From the NCBI RefSeq assembly GCF_008974185.1, contig NZ_BKZP01000028.1, positions 1 through 45,770 on the forward strand: 45,770 bases of DNA, given 5' to 3'. The stretch comes from Weizmannia acidilactici. GTDB taxonomy: Bacteria; Bacillota; Bacilli; Bacillales; Bacillaceae_C. Shown here piece after piece: positions 7,781-15,310 of this stretch. Positions within the stretch are counted from its first letter, which is position 1. Every line of letters starts with the position of its first letter. The notes below the pieces were generated by a model that saw nothing but the letters and a program-made list of their open reading frames with translations, did not search any database and was not told where the DNA came from. A program made the translations under genes and the position numbers.

Positions 7781-8884
7781 ATGACGAAAACGATTATCTC
7801 GCCAAGCAAGTATATTCAAGGACCCGGCGAACTGTCCAAGCTTTCGGAATACTCCGGCCGGCTCGGAAAACACGCATTTATCATAGCAGATGAATTTGTA
7901 ACAGGCCTTGTTGGCAAAACAATCGAAGACAGCTATGCCGGCAAAGAAACAAGCTATACGATGGAAAAATTCGACGGCGAATGTTCTAAACAGGAAATTG
8001 AAAGGCTGCGTACCGCCTGCAAAGCCGCAGAAGCCGATGTGGTTGTCGGAATCGGCGGAGGGAAAACGCTGGATACCGCAAAAGCAATCGGATACTTTAA
8101 CGAAATCCCTGTTATTGTCGCACCGACCATTGCTTCAACCGATGCCCCGACAAGCGCACTTTCCGTCATTTATAAAGAAAACGGCGAGTTTGACGAATAT
8201 CTCATGCTGCCGTTCAACCCAACTTTTGTCATCACGGATACGAAAATCATTACTTCGGCACCTGCCCGCCTAATTGTTTCCGGCATGGGCGACGCGCTTG
8301 CAACCTACTTTGAAGCGCGCGCGACAAAACGGGCAAACAAAACGGCGATGGCCGGCGGGCATGTCACGGAAGCCGCCGTTGCCCTTGCGAAACTTTGCTA
8401 CGACACACTCATTGCAGAAGGACTGAAAGCAAAACTAGCGGCCAAAAACCACCTCGTTACCGAATCGGTGGAAAAAATTATTGAAGCGAATACCTATTTG
8501 AGCGGGATCGGTTTTGAAAGCGGCGGCCTGGCTGCGGCATACGCCATCCATAACGGGTTGACCGTATTGGAAGAAACGCATCATATGTACCATGGCGAAA
8601 AAGTCGCATTCGGCACCCTCGTCCAGCTGATTTTGGAAGATGCCCCGGAAGAAGAAATTGAAGTGGTCGTTTCTTTCTGCCTGAGCATCGGTCTTCCGGT
8701 TACGCTCGCCGATTTGGGCGTTAAGGAAATCAATGAAGAAAAACTGCGGAAAGCGGCTGAACTTTCCTGCGCGGAAGGGGGAACCATTTACAATATGCCG
8801 TTTGAAATCACCCCTGAGCTTGTCTACGCTGCTATTGTCACGGCCGATTCAGTCGGGCGGTATTATAAAGAAAAATTGGGTTGA
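7781..8884 (+). CDS. gldA: Glycerol dehydrogenase, NAD+-dependent, zinc-containing (GldA)
   Basis: Oxidises glycerol to dihydroxyacetone with NAD+ in the cytosol. The 367-residue protein carries the group III iron/zinc alcohol dehydrogenase landmarks: dinucleotide binding GIGGGKTLDTAKA near residue 90, APTIASTDAPTSALSV near 115, and zinc ligands expected at D in GMGDALATYFEA (about 171), H in AIHNGL (about 256) and H in HHMYHGEKVAFG (about 271). The ATG at 7781 has GGAGG at 7 bases; the ATG six bases earlier is too close to that SD. It stands alone, divergent from fruR, behind a cre site. Its product is the substrate of DhaKLM, encoded at 32.0-34.0 kb, so the two could form a glycerol oxidation route. 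Confidence 0.95.
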   Translation: MTKTIISPSKYIQGPGELSKLSEYSGRLGKHAFIIADEFVTGLVGKTIEDSYAGKETSYTMEKFDGECSKQEIERLRTACKAAEADVVVGIGGGKTLDTAKAIGYFNEIPVIVAPTIASTDAPTSALSVIYKENGEFDEYLMLPFNPTFVITDTKIITSAPARLIVSGMGDALATYFEARATKRANKTAMAGGHVTEAAVALAKLCYDTLIAEGLKAKLAAKNHLVTESVEKIIEANTYLSGIGFESGGLAAAYAIHNGLTVLEETHHMYHGEKVAFGTLVQLILEDAPEEEIEVVVSFCLSIGLPVTLADLGVKEINEEKLRKAAELSCAEGGTIYNMPFEITPELVYAAIVTADSVGRYYKEKLG

Positions 8885-8886
8885 TT

Positions 8887-8930
8887 AAAATCAAAAGCAG
8901 AAGGCGGGGCTGCCTTCTGCTTTTGATCAA
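8887..8930. terminator. Bidirectional terminator between gldA and the hemerythrin gene
   Basis: A perfect 16-base stem, ATCAAAAGCAGAAGGC pairing with GCCTTCTGCTTTTGAT around GGGGCT. The A/T-rich flanks allow it to serve both convergent genes. It overlaps the last base of the minus-strand gene. Confidence 0.85.
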
Positions 8931-9457
8931 ATTGCAGTTGCGCAAATCTTTTCTTCCAACTCTTTCTTCTCTGCAGGCGAAAGCAAGTTTTCCGCCATCG
9001 GGAACAGAACGTTTTCTTCTTTAAAGAAGTGGCTTGTGAGCATTTCGTACATTTGCTGGATATAGGAAGCGAGCACGTCAGCCTGCTCTTCGTCGATCGT
9101 TTTTGTGCTGTTCAAGAAAATTTCGATGTATTTTTCCGCTTCATCATGCTCATATTCCATCACAGCGATCGGCCCGCTGTCCCTGCCGATATAGCGCGCC
9201 ATCATCGTAAACAAAACATTTTCTTCCCTTTCGGAATGATGTTTCAACCGTGCGGAAAAAGCTTCTGTATCTTTTCGAAACTGCGACAATGCTTCCGTTA
9301 TATTTTCAACTTCACCGTTGTGGATCTGCCCCGCTGCTTCATTCAACGCGCGTTTTAATTCGCTTAAATGTACATGCTCATTTTTTAGCTGTTTGAGGCC
9401 TGCACACCATTCGATATCTGCCTCGCCATGCATCATTGCGCAATGCGGCATTTCCAT
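8927..9457 (-). CDS. Hemerythrin-like HHE domain protein
   Basis: A 176-residue all-helical protein with two HHE-type halves. Likely diiron ligands are the histidines and glutamates in NEHVHL, LKHHSEREENVLFTMM, EYEHDEAEKYI and SHFFKEENVLFPMAE. Family members bind O2 or NO, or repair iron centres (ScdA/YtfE type); which applies here is unknown. I use ATG 9457 with GAGGG 8 bases upstream; a TTG at 9463 is also in frame. It is monocistronic and ends in a shared terminator with gldA. A near-perfect FNR box positioned at -41.5 of a -10 element implies induction under oxygen limitation, which fits a role in low-oxygen or NO handling. Confidence 0.88.
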   Translation of the reverse strand: MEMPHCAMMHGEADIEWCAGLKQLKNEHVHLSELKRALNEAAGQIHNGEVENITEALSQFRKDTEAFSARLKHHSEREENVLFTMMARYIGRDSGPIAVMEYEHDEAEKYIEIFLNSTKTIDEEQADVLASYIQQMYEMLTSHFFKEENVLFPMAENLLSPAEKKELEEKICATAI

Positions 9458-9490
9458 TTTCAATTCCCTCTTTCCTCAAGATTTCTTTTT

Positions 9491-9533
9491 ATTTTACTCA
9501 AAGAAAAAGGAATATGGTGTGATTCAGATCATA
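9491..9533 (-). promoter_or_regulatory. FNR-type class II promoter of the hemerythrin gene
   Basis: FNR/CRP-like dyad TGTGA-TTCAGA-TCATA at 9518-9533. On the minus strand a -10 element TAAAAT lies at 9491-9496, and no -35 hexamer is present. The dyad centre falls 41.5 bases from the inferred start at 9484, the classic activator position. Confidence 0.7.
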
Positions 9534-9539
9534 GTTCCG

Positions 9540-9830
9540 AAATTTGCTTTTTTTCGCCACTCGGTAATATGCAAATGGATTTTGCTGGTTTAGCATTTGC
9601 CCGTTTTGTCTAAACTTTTTGAACCGGACCTCAGTTATCATCCACAATAAAAATATATCGTTATATTGAAGGGATAAGAGAAGGAAAAAGATTTGTCTCA
9701 GTTATAAAAGAAAAAGCTTATTTAAAATCTTGCATATATAATTGATTTAAAGACCATTTGCTCAGGGTTTTCCCTTAAAACAAGGGGTTCCCAAAGTTAG
9801 TGACAGGCTTTTAAGAGCATCACCCTTCCA
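9540..9830. other. Intergenic stretch without a recognised gene
   Basis: About 290 AT-rich bases between the hemerythrin promoter and yidA. I see no ORF with an SD, no clear hairpin terminator for yidA and no known RNA motif. A weak GGGTTTTCCC...GGGGTTCCC inverted sequence near 9766-9792 may fold. Confidence 0.5.
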
Positions 9831-10640
9831 TCACGACAGTACCAATTTTTCGATCGCGTAGGCAACGCCGTTTTCGTTGTTTGTGCGGGTCTCAAAATCA
9901 GCGATGGCTTTCACTTTTGGAACCGCATTGCCCATCGCAACGCCACAGCCCGCGTATTCAATCATCGTTAAGTCATTTTCATTGTCGCCGATGCAGATCA
10001 CTTCTTCGCGGCGGATGCCAAGGTGTTCGGCAAGTAGTTTGACGGCATTGCCTTTGCTCACTTCTTTATGGAGGATTTCATAATAAAATGGCATGCTCCT
10101 CACCATTGTGTACTGATCGCGCACCCAGCCCGGGATCGCTTCAATCGTACGGCTCAGTTTTTCCGGCTCATCAATAAACATGACTTTTGGAATCACAATG
10201 TCATGCGGAAATTCATCCAATGTCCGGTAGTGCAGCGGCACCTGGGTCAAATAGGATTCCACAACCGTATATGGGCTGATATCGCGGTTTGGTGTATATA
10301 AATACTCGGGATCGAAGAAATGCATCGGCGTTTTCAATTCCAGGCTGAGCGCATACAGCCGCACCAAATCTTCATAACCGATCGACTGCTCCGCAACAAC
10401 CTCGTTCGTATGGGTGTTTTGCACAAGTGCACCGTTGTAGGCGATGACATAATCATCTTCTTCATTCAGCGTTAAATCTTCAAGAAAACGGCGGACACCC
10501 CCGATCGGCCGCCCGGTGCAAAGCACAATTTTCACCCCTTGTTTTTTCGCGTTATGTAAAGCCTCCCGCACTTCATGCGTTACTTCATGCTGGTCATTTA
10601 AAAGCGTTCCGTCCATGTCAATCGCAATCAATTTATACAT
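9831..10640 (-). CDS. yidA: HAD-superfamily Cof-type sugar phosphatase (YidA)
   Basis: A 269-residue haloacid dehalogenase phosphatase, collinear with Escherichia coli YidA. Motif I IAIDMDGTLLND holds the nucleophilic Asp. Motif II is LCTGRPIGGVRRF, the Cof cap domain lies in the middle (AYNGALVQ ... PNRDISPYTV ... PKVMFIDEP), the conserved Lys is in EVSKGNAVKLLAEHLGI, and motif IV is IGDNENDLTMIEYAGCGVAMGNA. Such enzymes dephosphorylate a range of sugar phosphates; the physiological substrate is unknown. The start at 10640 is supported by AAGGAG about 9 bases upstream. It is downstream of the catalase remnant's terminator and appears to be its own unit. Confidence 0.9.
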   Translation of the reverse strand: MYKLIAIDMDGTLLNDQHEVTHEVREALHNAKKQGVKIVLCTGRPIGGVRRFLEDLTLNEEDDYVIAYNGALVQNTHTNEVVAEQSIGYEDLVRLYALSLELKTPMHFFDPEYLYTPNRDISPYTVVESYLTQVPLHYRTLDEFPHDIVIPKVMFIDEPEKLSRTIEAIPGWVRDQYTMVRSMPFYYEILHKEVSKGNAVKLLAEHLGIRREEVICIGDNENDLTMIEYAGCGVAMGNAVPKVKAIADFETRTNNENGVAYAIEKLVLS

Positions 10641-10744
10641 ATTTTTCTGCTCCTTGCATCCGAAAAATTTTTCACATGCTTTCATGATAATATATTAAGC
10701 CGAATAAATCTATTTTTGTAATAGATTTCACAAATAACTGGAGC

Positions 10745-10776
10745 AAAAATGCAGGGAACATCCCTGCCCCCTGCAT
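10745..10776 (-). terminator. Terminator left from a decayed catalase gene
   Basis: On the minus strand ATGCAGGG, a 12-base loop and CCCTGCAT are followed by TTTTT. It sits 19 bases past the stop of the catalase-like remnant, so it looks like the original gene's terminator. Confidence 0.7.
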
Positions 10777-10794
10777 GGGATCCTTATACAATAT

Positions 10795-11075
10795 TCAAGT
10801 GCCAATGGCGGTGGCCGCAATCGCTTCAATAAACTGCCGTGAAAATTGTTCCATATCACCGCCTGTTACCACACACGGCTGGTTCAGTCGATTCGCTTCT
10901 TTCAAAAAATACCGTACCGCCGTGCACACACCGATCGGTTTACATTGCATAAAGCTGCCGAAGTAAATAAGGCTGCTTCTTTCTCAAATGCAGGGCTTGT
11001 CCTCCGGCCGCCCGCGGCATAGATGGCATCAAACAGAAACGGACTACTTGTTAAAAAAGTTTTCCGCCCGCTTCA
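10795..11075 (-). pseudogene. Remnant of the C-terminal DJ-1-like domain of a large-subunit catalase
   Basis: Two overlapping reading frames together give a recognisable piece. The first reads KTFLTSSPFLFDAIYAAGG and continues to a FEKEAALFTSAALCN segment. After a frameshift near 10940 it continues KPIGVCTAVRYFLKEANRL, then CVVTGGDMEQFSRQFIEAI, to a TGA at 10795. This resembles the class I glutamine-amidotransferase/DJ-1 domain at the end of clade 2 (KatE/KatX-like) catalases, where a KTFLT...LFDAVYVPGG segment occurs. The catalase core is missing; a YgbA-family gene abuts the remnant instead. The assignment rests on remembered family sequence, so it is moderate. An intact stand-alone DJ-1 protein is excluded by the frameshift. 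Confidence 0.5.
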
Positions 11076-11094
11076 TTTTTTGAACGTAGAAAAT

Positions 11095-11412
11095 CTATTT
11101 TTTTAACAGATGCTTAACAGAAAATACGGGGTGATAGAGGAGCATCCACGGGCCGGAGAAGCGCATGACCTTTCTGATTTTTTCACGGTAGTCTTTCCGA
11201 TAGCAGTGGACCTTGCAGTTGGAGCAGGCGCTCTTTTCTTCGCCGAACCGGCAGAGCGAGAGCCTTTTTAACGCATAGTTTTTTAAATCGAGGCATTCCT
11301 CGCACAGCTCTTTGCGGTGGTGTTTTTTCCTGCAGTAAATCGCAATCATTTGGGATACGGTTTCCTTTTCTTTTTGGATAACCGGTCCGTTATTCAGTTC
11401 CCTTTTTGGCAT
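11095..11412 (-). CDS. YgbA-family protein ('nitrous oxide-stimulated promoter' family)
   Basis: A basic, cysteine-rich protein of about 105 residues. Cysteines are arranged as IYCRKKH ... LCEECLDL ... LSLCRFGEEKSACSNCKVHCYRKDYREKIR, followed by the RFSGPWMLLYHPVFSVKHLL tail typical of the YgbA_NO family. In other bacteria ygbA-type genes respond to NO; the biochemical role is unknown, and the Cys/His pattern suggests metal binding. The ATG at 11412 has AGAGG 9 bases upstream; a TTG start at 11433 is less likely. It follows a strong terminator, so it has its own promoter, which I could not place firmly. Its closeness to an FNR-controlled hemerythrin gene hints at an NO/low-oxygen theme. Confidence 0.75.
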   Translation of the reverse strand: MPKRELNNGPVIQKEKETVSQMIAIYCRKKHHRKELCEECLDLKNYALKRLSLCRFGEEKSACSNCKVHCYRKDYREKIRKVMRFSGPWMLLYHPVFSVKHLLKK

Positions 11413-11504
11413 GGCTTTCAACCTCTTTTCCAAAAACCTTTCATGTTCACCATACCATGCGATGCTTCAATCGAATTTAACATTTTCCGTACAATTTCCG
11501 AACT

Positions 11505-11543
11505 AAAAATGCCGTAAAGACGATGCATCTTTACGGCATTTTT
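11505..11543. terminator. Bidirectional terminator after the EIIA-like gene
   Basis: Perfect 16-base stem AAAAATGCCGTAAAGA / TCTTTACGGCATTTTT with a 7-base loop, flanked by A and T runs on both sides. It lies about 50 bases past the stop of the EIIA-like gene. Confidence 0.9.
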
Positions 11544-11596
11544 AGGTTTCTCCCCGGCCAACGTGAAAAATGGGAGCCACTCTCCTTTAACATTTT

Positions 11597-12085
11597 TTAT
11601 CCGCGATTGCCCGGTTTCATTTTGATGCGCATAACCCAATCATCGAGCCCGATCGTTTGAGCCGGTGGTACTTCCATGCTTTCTACTTGGTCCATATTGG
11701 AAACTGAAATGGAGGAATAAATGTTTTCTGCTTTCGCATCTGTCAATTGGAAGGAAAATTCCATAAGCGGAGCTCCAACGGTAATGTGATCGCCTTCCTT
11801 CACCAGGATGACAAACTCTTCGCTTTCCATTGCGGCATCTTCCGAATTCAGGCGGATGGTGATTTCCAAACCTTGTTCCGTCATTAAACTGATGGCATTG
11901 TTTTCTGGAGAAATATGGGTGATTCTGCCTGCTGCAGGCGAGTGCACTCTTCCTTCAAGCGGCTGGATGGCAATGCCTCCTTTGCATGCTTGGCCCGTAT
12001 CTTTGCATGGGATCATATTGCCGGCAATCGGCGAGACAAGGGTAACAATTTTTGAATTTTTTCTTTTAAACCAGTTTCGCATCAT
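11597..12085 (-). CDS. PTS EIIA-Glc-like protein lacking both conserved histidines
   Basis: A 162-residue protein with the EIIA-Glc (crr-type) barrel pattern: VTLVSPIAGNMIP, GGIAIQPLEGRVHSPAAGRI, NNAISLMTEQGLEITIRL, VLVKEGDHITVGAPLMEF. In active EIIA-Glc the two catalytic-centre histidines lie in a HAI(G/S) segment and in the (L/I)LIH(I/V)G segment. Here these positions read NNAIS and ITIRLN, so both histidines are replaced (by Asn and Arg). It therefore should not carry phosphate and may be a regulator, a scaffold or a decaying paralog. Start ATG 12085 has AAGGAGGTG immediately upstream. No other PTS gene is adjacent on this strand, and a strong terminator follows. Confidence 0.8.
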   Translation of the reverse strand: MMRNWFKRKNSKIVTLVSPIAGNMIPCKDTGQACKGGIAIQPLEGRVHSPAAGRITHISPENNAISLMTEQGLEITIRLNSEDAAMESEEFVILVKEGDHITVGAPLMEFSFQLTDAKAENIYSSISVSNMDQVESMEVPPAQTIGLDDWVMRIKMKPGNRG

Positions 12086-12119
12086 GAGGGCACCTCCTTA
12101 CCTGAAATTTATTCTGTAA

Positions 12120-12438
12120 AATCTGTATTTTCATTCCCATTATACACCTATTTTGCTTTCTTGTCTTGTTTGACGTAAGGAAACTTTACACGTTTCTGGA
12201 GTTACTTTCTTATTTTATAGTATGCTTTACCGCGCAAAAAAGAGCCCGCTGTCGAGACCTTTCCGAAAAATTTTTTACCATTCAACGCCGCTATGGTGAA
12301 GACTATGGACGGTTCTTGCGCCTTAATTGGATTCGTGCAATATGCAACCGTTTTTAAATTTGCAGTATATAAATACAGGTATCCGCTTACTATCCCATTT
12401 GTTTTGAGTTTTAAACGTACGCCCGCTTCAGGAGAAAG
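12120..12438. other. Intergenic stretch without a recognised gene
   Basis: About 320 bases between the EIIA-like gene and the rlmN terminator. Short open frames exist on both strands but none has an SD, a recognisable protein pattern or a following terminator. It holds the promoter region of the EIIA-like gene near 12120-12160. Confidence 0.5.
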
Positions 12439-12494
12439 AAAAAAGCCCACACCGCTTTCGGTTCACAAGTCTGAAAAGCGGCACGGGCCTTTTT
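12439..12494. terminator. Terminator of the rlmN-family gene
   Basis: AAAAAAGCCC-aca-CCGCTTT pairs with AAAGCGG-cac-GGGCCTTTTTT across a 15-base loop. The 3-base internal loop is symmetrical. It begins directly at the rlmN-family stop codon and could work in both directions. Confidence 0.85.
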
Positions 12495-13562
12495 TCAAGC
12501 CGGTTTGCTTGTTTTTTTAATTTGTTTGCTGCGGAGCTGGCCGCATGCGGCATCAATATCGGCACCGTGTTCCTGGCGCACGACGCAATTGATGCCGTTT
12601 TTCTTAAGCGTGTCGTAAAACGCCATAATCGATTCTTTATCACTTCTTTGGTACCCGTGCTCATTGACAGGATTGTACGGGATCAGGTTGACATAGGACA
12701 AATGGCGCTTGTCCTGCAGCAAATTTGCGAGTTGGAGCGCCTCTTCTTTATGGTCGTTCACATCTTTCAGCAAAATATATTCAAACGTAATTCTGCGGTT
12801 AGTTTTCTTTAAATAATAATCAATGGCCGGCATTAATTTTTCTAACGGATAAGCGCGGTTGATCTTCATAATGCGCGTCCTCAGCTCATTATTCGGCGCA
12901 TGCAGGGAGATCGCCAAATTCACCTGCAGGTCGAGGGCCGCAAACTCGTAAATTTTTGGCGCCAGGCCGCTCGTCGATACCGTGATGTGGCGTGCCCCGA
13001 TCGCAAGCCCTTTTTGCGAGTTAATGATATGCAGGAAGTTCACCACGTTCTCAAAATTATCGAGCGGCTCGCCAATCCCCATGACAACCACATGGCTGAC
13101 GCGTTCGCCTTTGCCTGCTTCATCAAAATGTTTCTGTACGTACATAATCTGCTCAACAATTTCGCCGCTTTCCAAGTCGCGGTTTTTCCGCAACAGACCG
13201 CTTGCGCAGAAAGAGCATCCGATGTTGCAGCCGACCTGCGTCGTGACACATACCGACAGCCCGTAATGCTGGCGCATCAAAACCGTTTCAATTAAGTTTC
13301 CGTCCCTAAGCTGGAACAGGAATTTCACCGTGCCGTCCTTTGATTCCTGTTTCACAACCTGCTTCAACGTATGGATGCTGAAATGCTCCTCCAACAGGCG
13401 GAGGCAATCTTTATTCACGTTCGTCATTTCTGCAAAACGATTGACCCTTTTTTGGTACAGCCACTCCCATACCTGCTGGGCGCGAAATTTTTTCTGGCCG
13501 TGTTCCAGCATCCATTCAGTCAGTTGTTCTATCGTCAATCCGAAAATGGATTTCTTTTCCAT
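12495..13562 (-). CDS. RlmN-family radical SAM 23S rRNA adenine methyltransferase
   Basis: Radical SAM enzyme of 355 residues that should methylate C2 of A2503 in 23S rRNA (and possibly tRNA). Visible are the RlmN N-terminal domain ([24 protein letters not shown]), [19 protein letters not shown] with the CxxxCxxC cluster motif, the [14 protein letters not shown] segment, [25 protein letters not shown] and C-terminal [12 protein letters not shown], whose cysteine is the methyl-carrying residue in the family. The segment [18 protein letters not shown] differs from the CASTLGGLKRNL of the usual Bacillus RlmN and resembles lactobacillus-type RlmN, so this may be a second paralog; Cfr activity (C8) cannot be excluded. 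ATG 13562 has AGAGGG upstream. It is isolated from prkC/rsgA genes. Confidence 0.88.
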   Translation of the reverse strand: MEKKSIFGLTIEQLTEWMLEHGQKKFRAQQVWEWLYQKRVNRFAEMTNVNKDCLRLLEEHFSIHTLKQVVKQESKDGTVKFLFQLRDGNLIETVLMRQHYGLSVCVTTQVGCNIGCSFCASGLLRKNRDLESGEIVEQIMYVQKHFDEAGKGERVSHVVVMGIGEPLDNFENVVNFLHIINSQKGLAIGARHITVSTSGLAPKIYEFAALDLQVNLAISLHAPNNELRTRIMKINRAYPLEKLMPAIDYYLKKTNRRITFEYILLKDVNDHKEEALQLANLLQDKRHLSYVNLIPYNPVNEHGYQRSDKESIMAFYDTLKKNGINCVVRQEHGADIDAACGQLRSKQIKKTSKPA

Positions 13563-13627
13563 TCTAACCCTCTTTTCTGGAGTTTTGCGCATAATTCCTA
13601 TTGTAATCGAATTTGCCCCTAATTTCC

Positions 13628-13653
13628 ACAGGTATATGTTGCAAAATACCTGT
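13628..13653. promoter_or_regulatory. Inverted repeat in the rlmN/small ORF divergent region
   Basis: Perfect 8-base arms ACAGGTAT and ATACCTGT separated by 10 bases, lying between two divergent start codons. No T-run follows, so an operator is more likely than a terminator. Confidence 0.5.
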
Positions 13654-13740
13654 AGAATCCAAGCTCCATCAAAAGCAGAAAATTTGCCGCAATAAGCAGA
13701 ATATGTTTCAGTGAACAAAATTTTTAGGGAGAGAAAGGTT

Positions 13741-13986
13741 ATGGAAACAAAAACATTATTCCTGCCATACCGCTGGACAGTTGTCATTCATGAAACGTAC
13801 CACTTGTACACGAATCAGGAAGACCAGTATGCGTTTGCCGTGCTTGATGAAGATTTGGAGACCGTCATCGCTTTTTCGGTCAACGATTCATCCGTCCGGG
13901 TCTCCAGCTGCAGATATGATGTTAAACAAACCATCAATGTTTCCACACGCGTCATTACAATCGACCAACAGCCTGTTGAAGATTAA
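13741..13986 (+). CDS. Small conserved-looking protein of unknown function
   Basis: An 81-residue, soluble, mildly acidic protein ([15 protein letters not shown]... to ...QQPVED) with no signal peptide, cysteine cluster or membrane segment. I do not recognise a family. Its reality is supported by an AAAGG-type SD close to the ATG at 13741, ordinary codon use, a compact predicted beta-rich sequence and a strong terminator 30 bases downstream. It is transcribed away from the rlmN-family gene, sharing a 178-base divergent region that contains a perfect inverted repeat. No function is proposed. Confidence 0.7.
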   Translation: METKTLFLPYRWTVVIHETYHLYTNQEDQYAFAVLDEDLETVIAFSVNDSSVRVSSCRYDVKQTINVSTRVITIDQQPVED

Positions 13987-14014
13987 TTTACAGCATTTTT
14001 AAAGCGTTATCAGC

Positions 14015-14048
14015 AAAACCTGCTTTCCCGCAGGTTTTCTTTTTTTCT
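14015..14048 (+). terminator. Terminator of the small unknown gene
   Basis: AAAACCTGC / GCAGGTTTT stem with a TTTCCC loop followed by CTTTTTTT. Confidence 0.88.
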
Positions 14049-14122
14049 TGCATCAAAATATGTTTAATTTTTAACGCTTTTATGCATATATACAAACATG
14101 CGGTAAAGCATTAAAAAAATCG

Positions 14123-14151
14123 TTGACTCTAGTCTGAATGTTTTGTATAAT
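14123..14151 (+). promoter_or_regulatory. Strong sigma-A promoter of the EIIC-like gene
   Basis: TTGACT (14123-14128), 17-base spacer, TATAAT (14146-14151). A weak cre-like sequence TTTTAACGCTTTTA at 14069-14082 lies 41 bases above the -35. Confidence 0.85.
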
Positions 14152-14225
14152 CAATCGCAAATAGACATGCGTTGACGCAAACTCCGCAGCACCAGCAGCG
14201 AAAGCAAAATGGGGGCTATCTTACA

Positions 14226-15263
14226 ATGAAAGATTTCTTCAGCAAATTGTTAAACGGAATGAGCATCGGAATTGTCGTCTCTCTGATCCCAAATGCTTTA
14301 CTCGGGGAAATTTTAAAGCTGATCATTCCGCATGCGCCTTATTTACAGCATGTGCTGGATGCGACCGTCATCATCATGAGCATGCTGCCTGTATTAATCG
14401 GCGTGATGGTGGGCATCACCTTTAACTTGACACCGATCCAAACCGCAAGCATCGGCATTGCCGCGGTGGTTGGAAGCGGCGCGATCCAAAAAACAGCAGA
14501 CGGAATATTCGCCTTAAACGGGATCGGCATTGTAATTAACACCGGAATTACCGCCGCTTTGGCCGTATTATTCGTGAAATGGATCGGCACACGGCTGAAG
14601 GCTTATTCGATTCTGTTGATGCCGACTTTGAGCATATTGATACCGGGCATGATCGGGCTTGCCATCTTGCCGTATATTAAAGCGGCTACAGGCCTTGTCG
14701 GCGTCGGGGTGGCGAATGTAACAAGCATGCAGCCAATTGTGATGGGCGCCATTATTGCCGTCGTTTTCTGCCTGATCATTTTATCGCCGATCTCAACGGT
14801 CGGAGTAGCGACGGTCATCATGCTTTCCGGCGTCGGGTCGGGCGCTGCGAATCTCGGCATTTGCGCCGCGGGAGTCGGTCTTGCAATCGCCAGCTATAAA
14901 GCCAACTCGCTCGACACCGCCCTTGCCCATGTGCTCGGCTCGCCGAAAATCCAAATGCGGAATTTCTTTATGAAACCGAAAATTGCTTTTCCAATGCTGA
15001 TTACGGCTGCCATTCTCGGCGCGCTGGCCGGGGTGTTCCATATCCAGGGCACACCGTACAGCGCAGGTTTCGGACTGTCCGGCTTAGTCGGCCCGCTCAA
15101 TTTCATTCATTTGGCTGAAGGTGGCTGGACTGCCAAAAATATTGCCATTATGCTCAGCACTTTCTTTATTCTACCGGTCGTGCTGAATCTCGGGCTGATC
15201 TATGTTTTTTCAAGAAAACTAAAAATGATTAAGTCAGAAGATTACCGGCTCAATTTCGAATAA
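14226..15263 (+). CDS. Orphan PTS EIIC-type membrane protein
   Basis: An integral membrane protein of 345 residues with about 8-10 hydrophobic segments (for example IIMSMLPVLIGVMVGITFNL, GIVINTGITAALAVLFV, ILIPGMIGLAILPY). The pattern fits the PTS_EIIC_2 family, small EIIC-like proteins found without linked EIIA or EIIB domains. Glycine-rich loops such as VVGSGAIQKTADG and GVGSGAANLGICAAGVG are typical. The substrate is unknown, and phosphotransferase coupling is not certain. I start at ATG 14226; a TTG 18 codons earlier would add a polar N-terminus without good support. A consensus promoter precedes it and a terminator follows, so it is transcribed alone. No EIIA/EIIB gene is adjacent; the nearest EIIA-like gene (11.6 kb) lacks its active histidines. 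Confidence 0.8.
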   Translation: MKDFFSKLLNGMSIGIVVSLIPNALLGEILKLIIPHAPYLQHVLDATVIIMSMLPVLIGVMVGITFNLTPIQTASIGIAAVVGSGAIQKTADGIFALNGIGIVINTGITAALAVLFVKWIGTRLKAYSILLMPTLSILIPGMIGLAILPYIKAATGLVGVGVANVTSMQPIVMGAIIAVVFCLIILSPISTVGVATVIMLSGVGSGAANLGICAAGVGLAIASYKANSLDTALAHVLGSPKIQMRNFFMKPKIAFPMLITAAILGALAGVFHIQGTPYSAGFGLSGLVGPLNFIHLAEGGWTAKNIAIMLSTFFILPVVLNLGLIYVFSRKLKMIKSEDYRLNFE

Positions 15264-15268
15264 GCCGG

Positions 15269-15310
15269 AAAGCTGCAGATCCTGCACGGGCAAGCTGCAG
15301 CTTTATTTTT
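15269..15310 (+). terminator. Terminator of the EIIC-like gene
   Basis: AAAGCTGCAG / CTGCAGCTTT stem over a 16-base loop followed by ATTTTTA. It touches the stop codon of the convergent deacetylase gene. Confidence 0.82.

Noticed and set aside
12120-12438. Small RNA or ORF in the gap before the rlmN terminator
   Set aside because: No promoter-terminator pair dedicated to it and no protein-like pattern on either strand.
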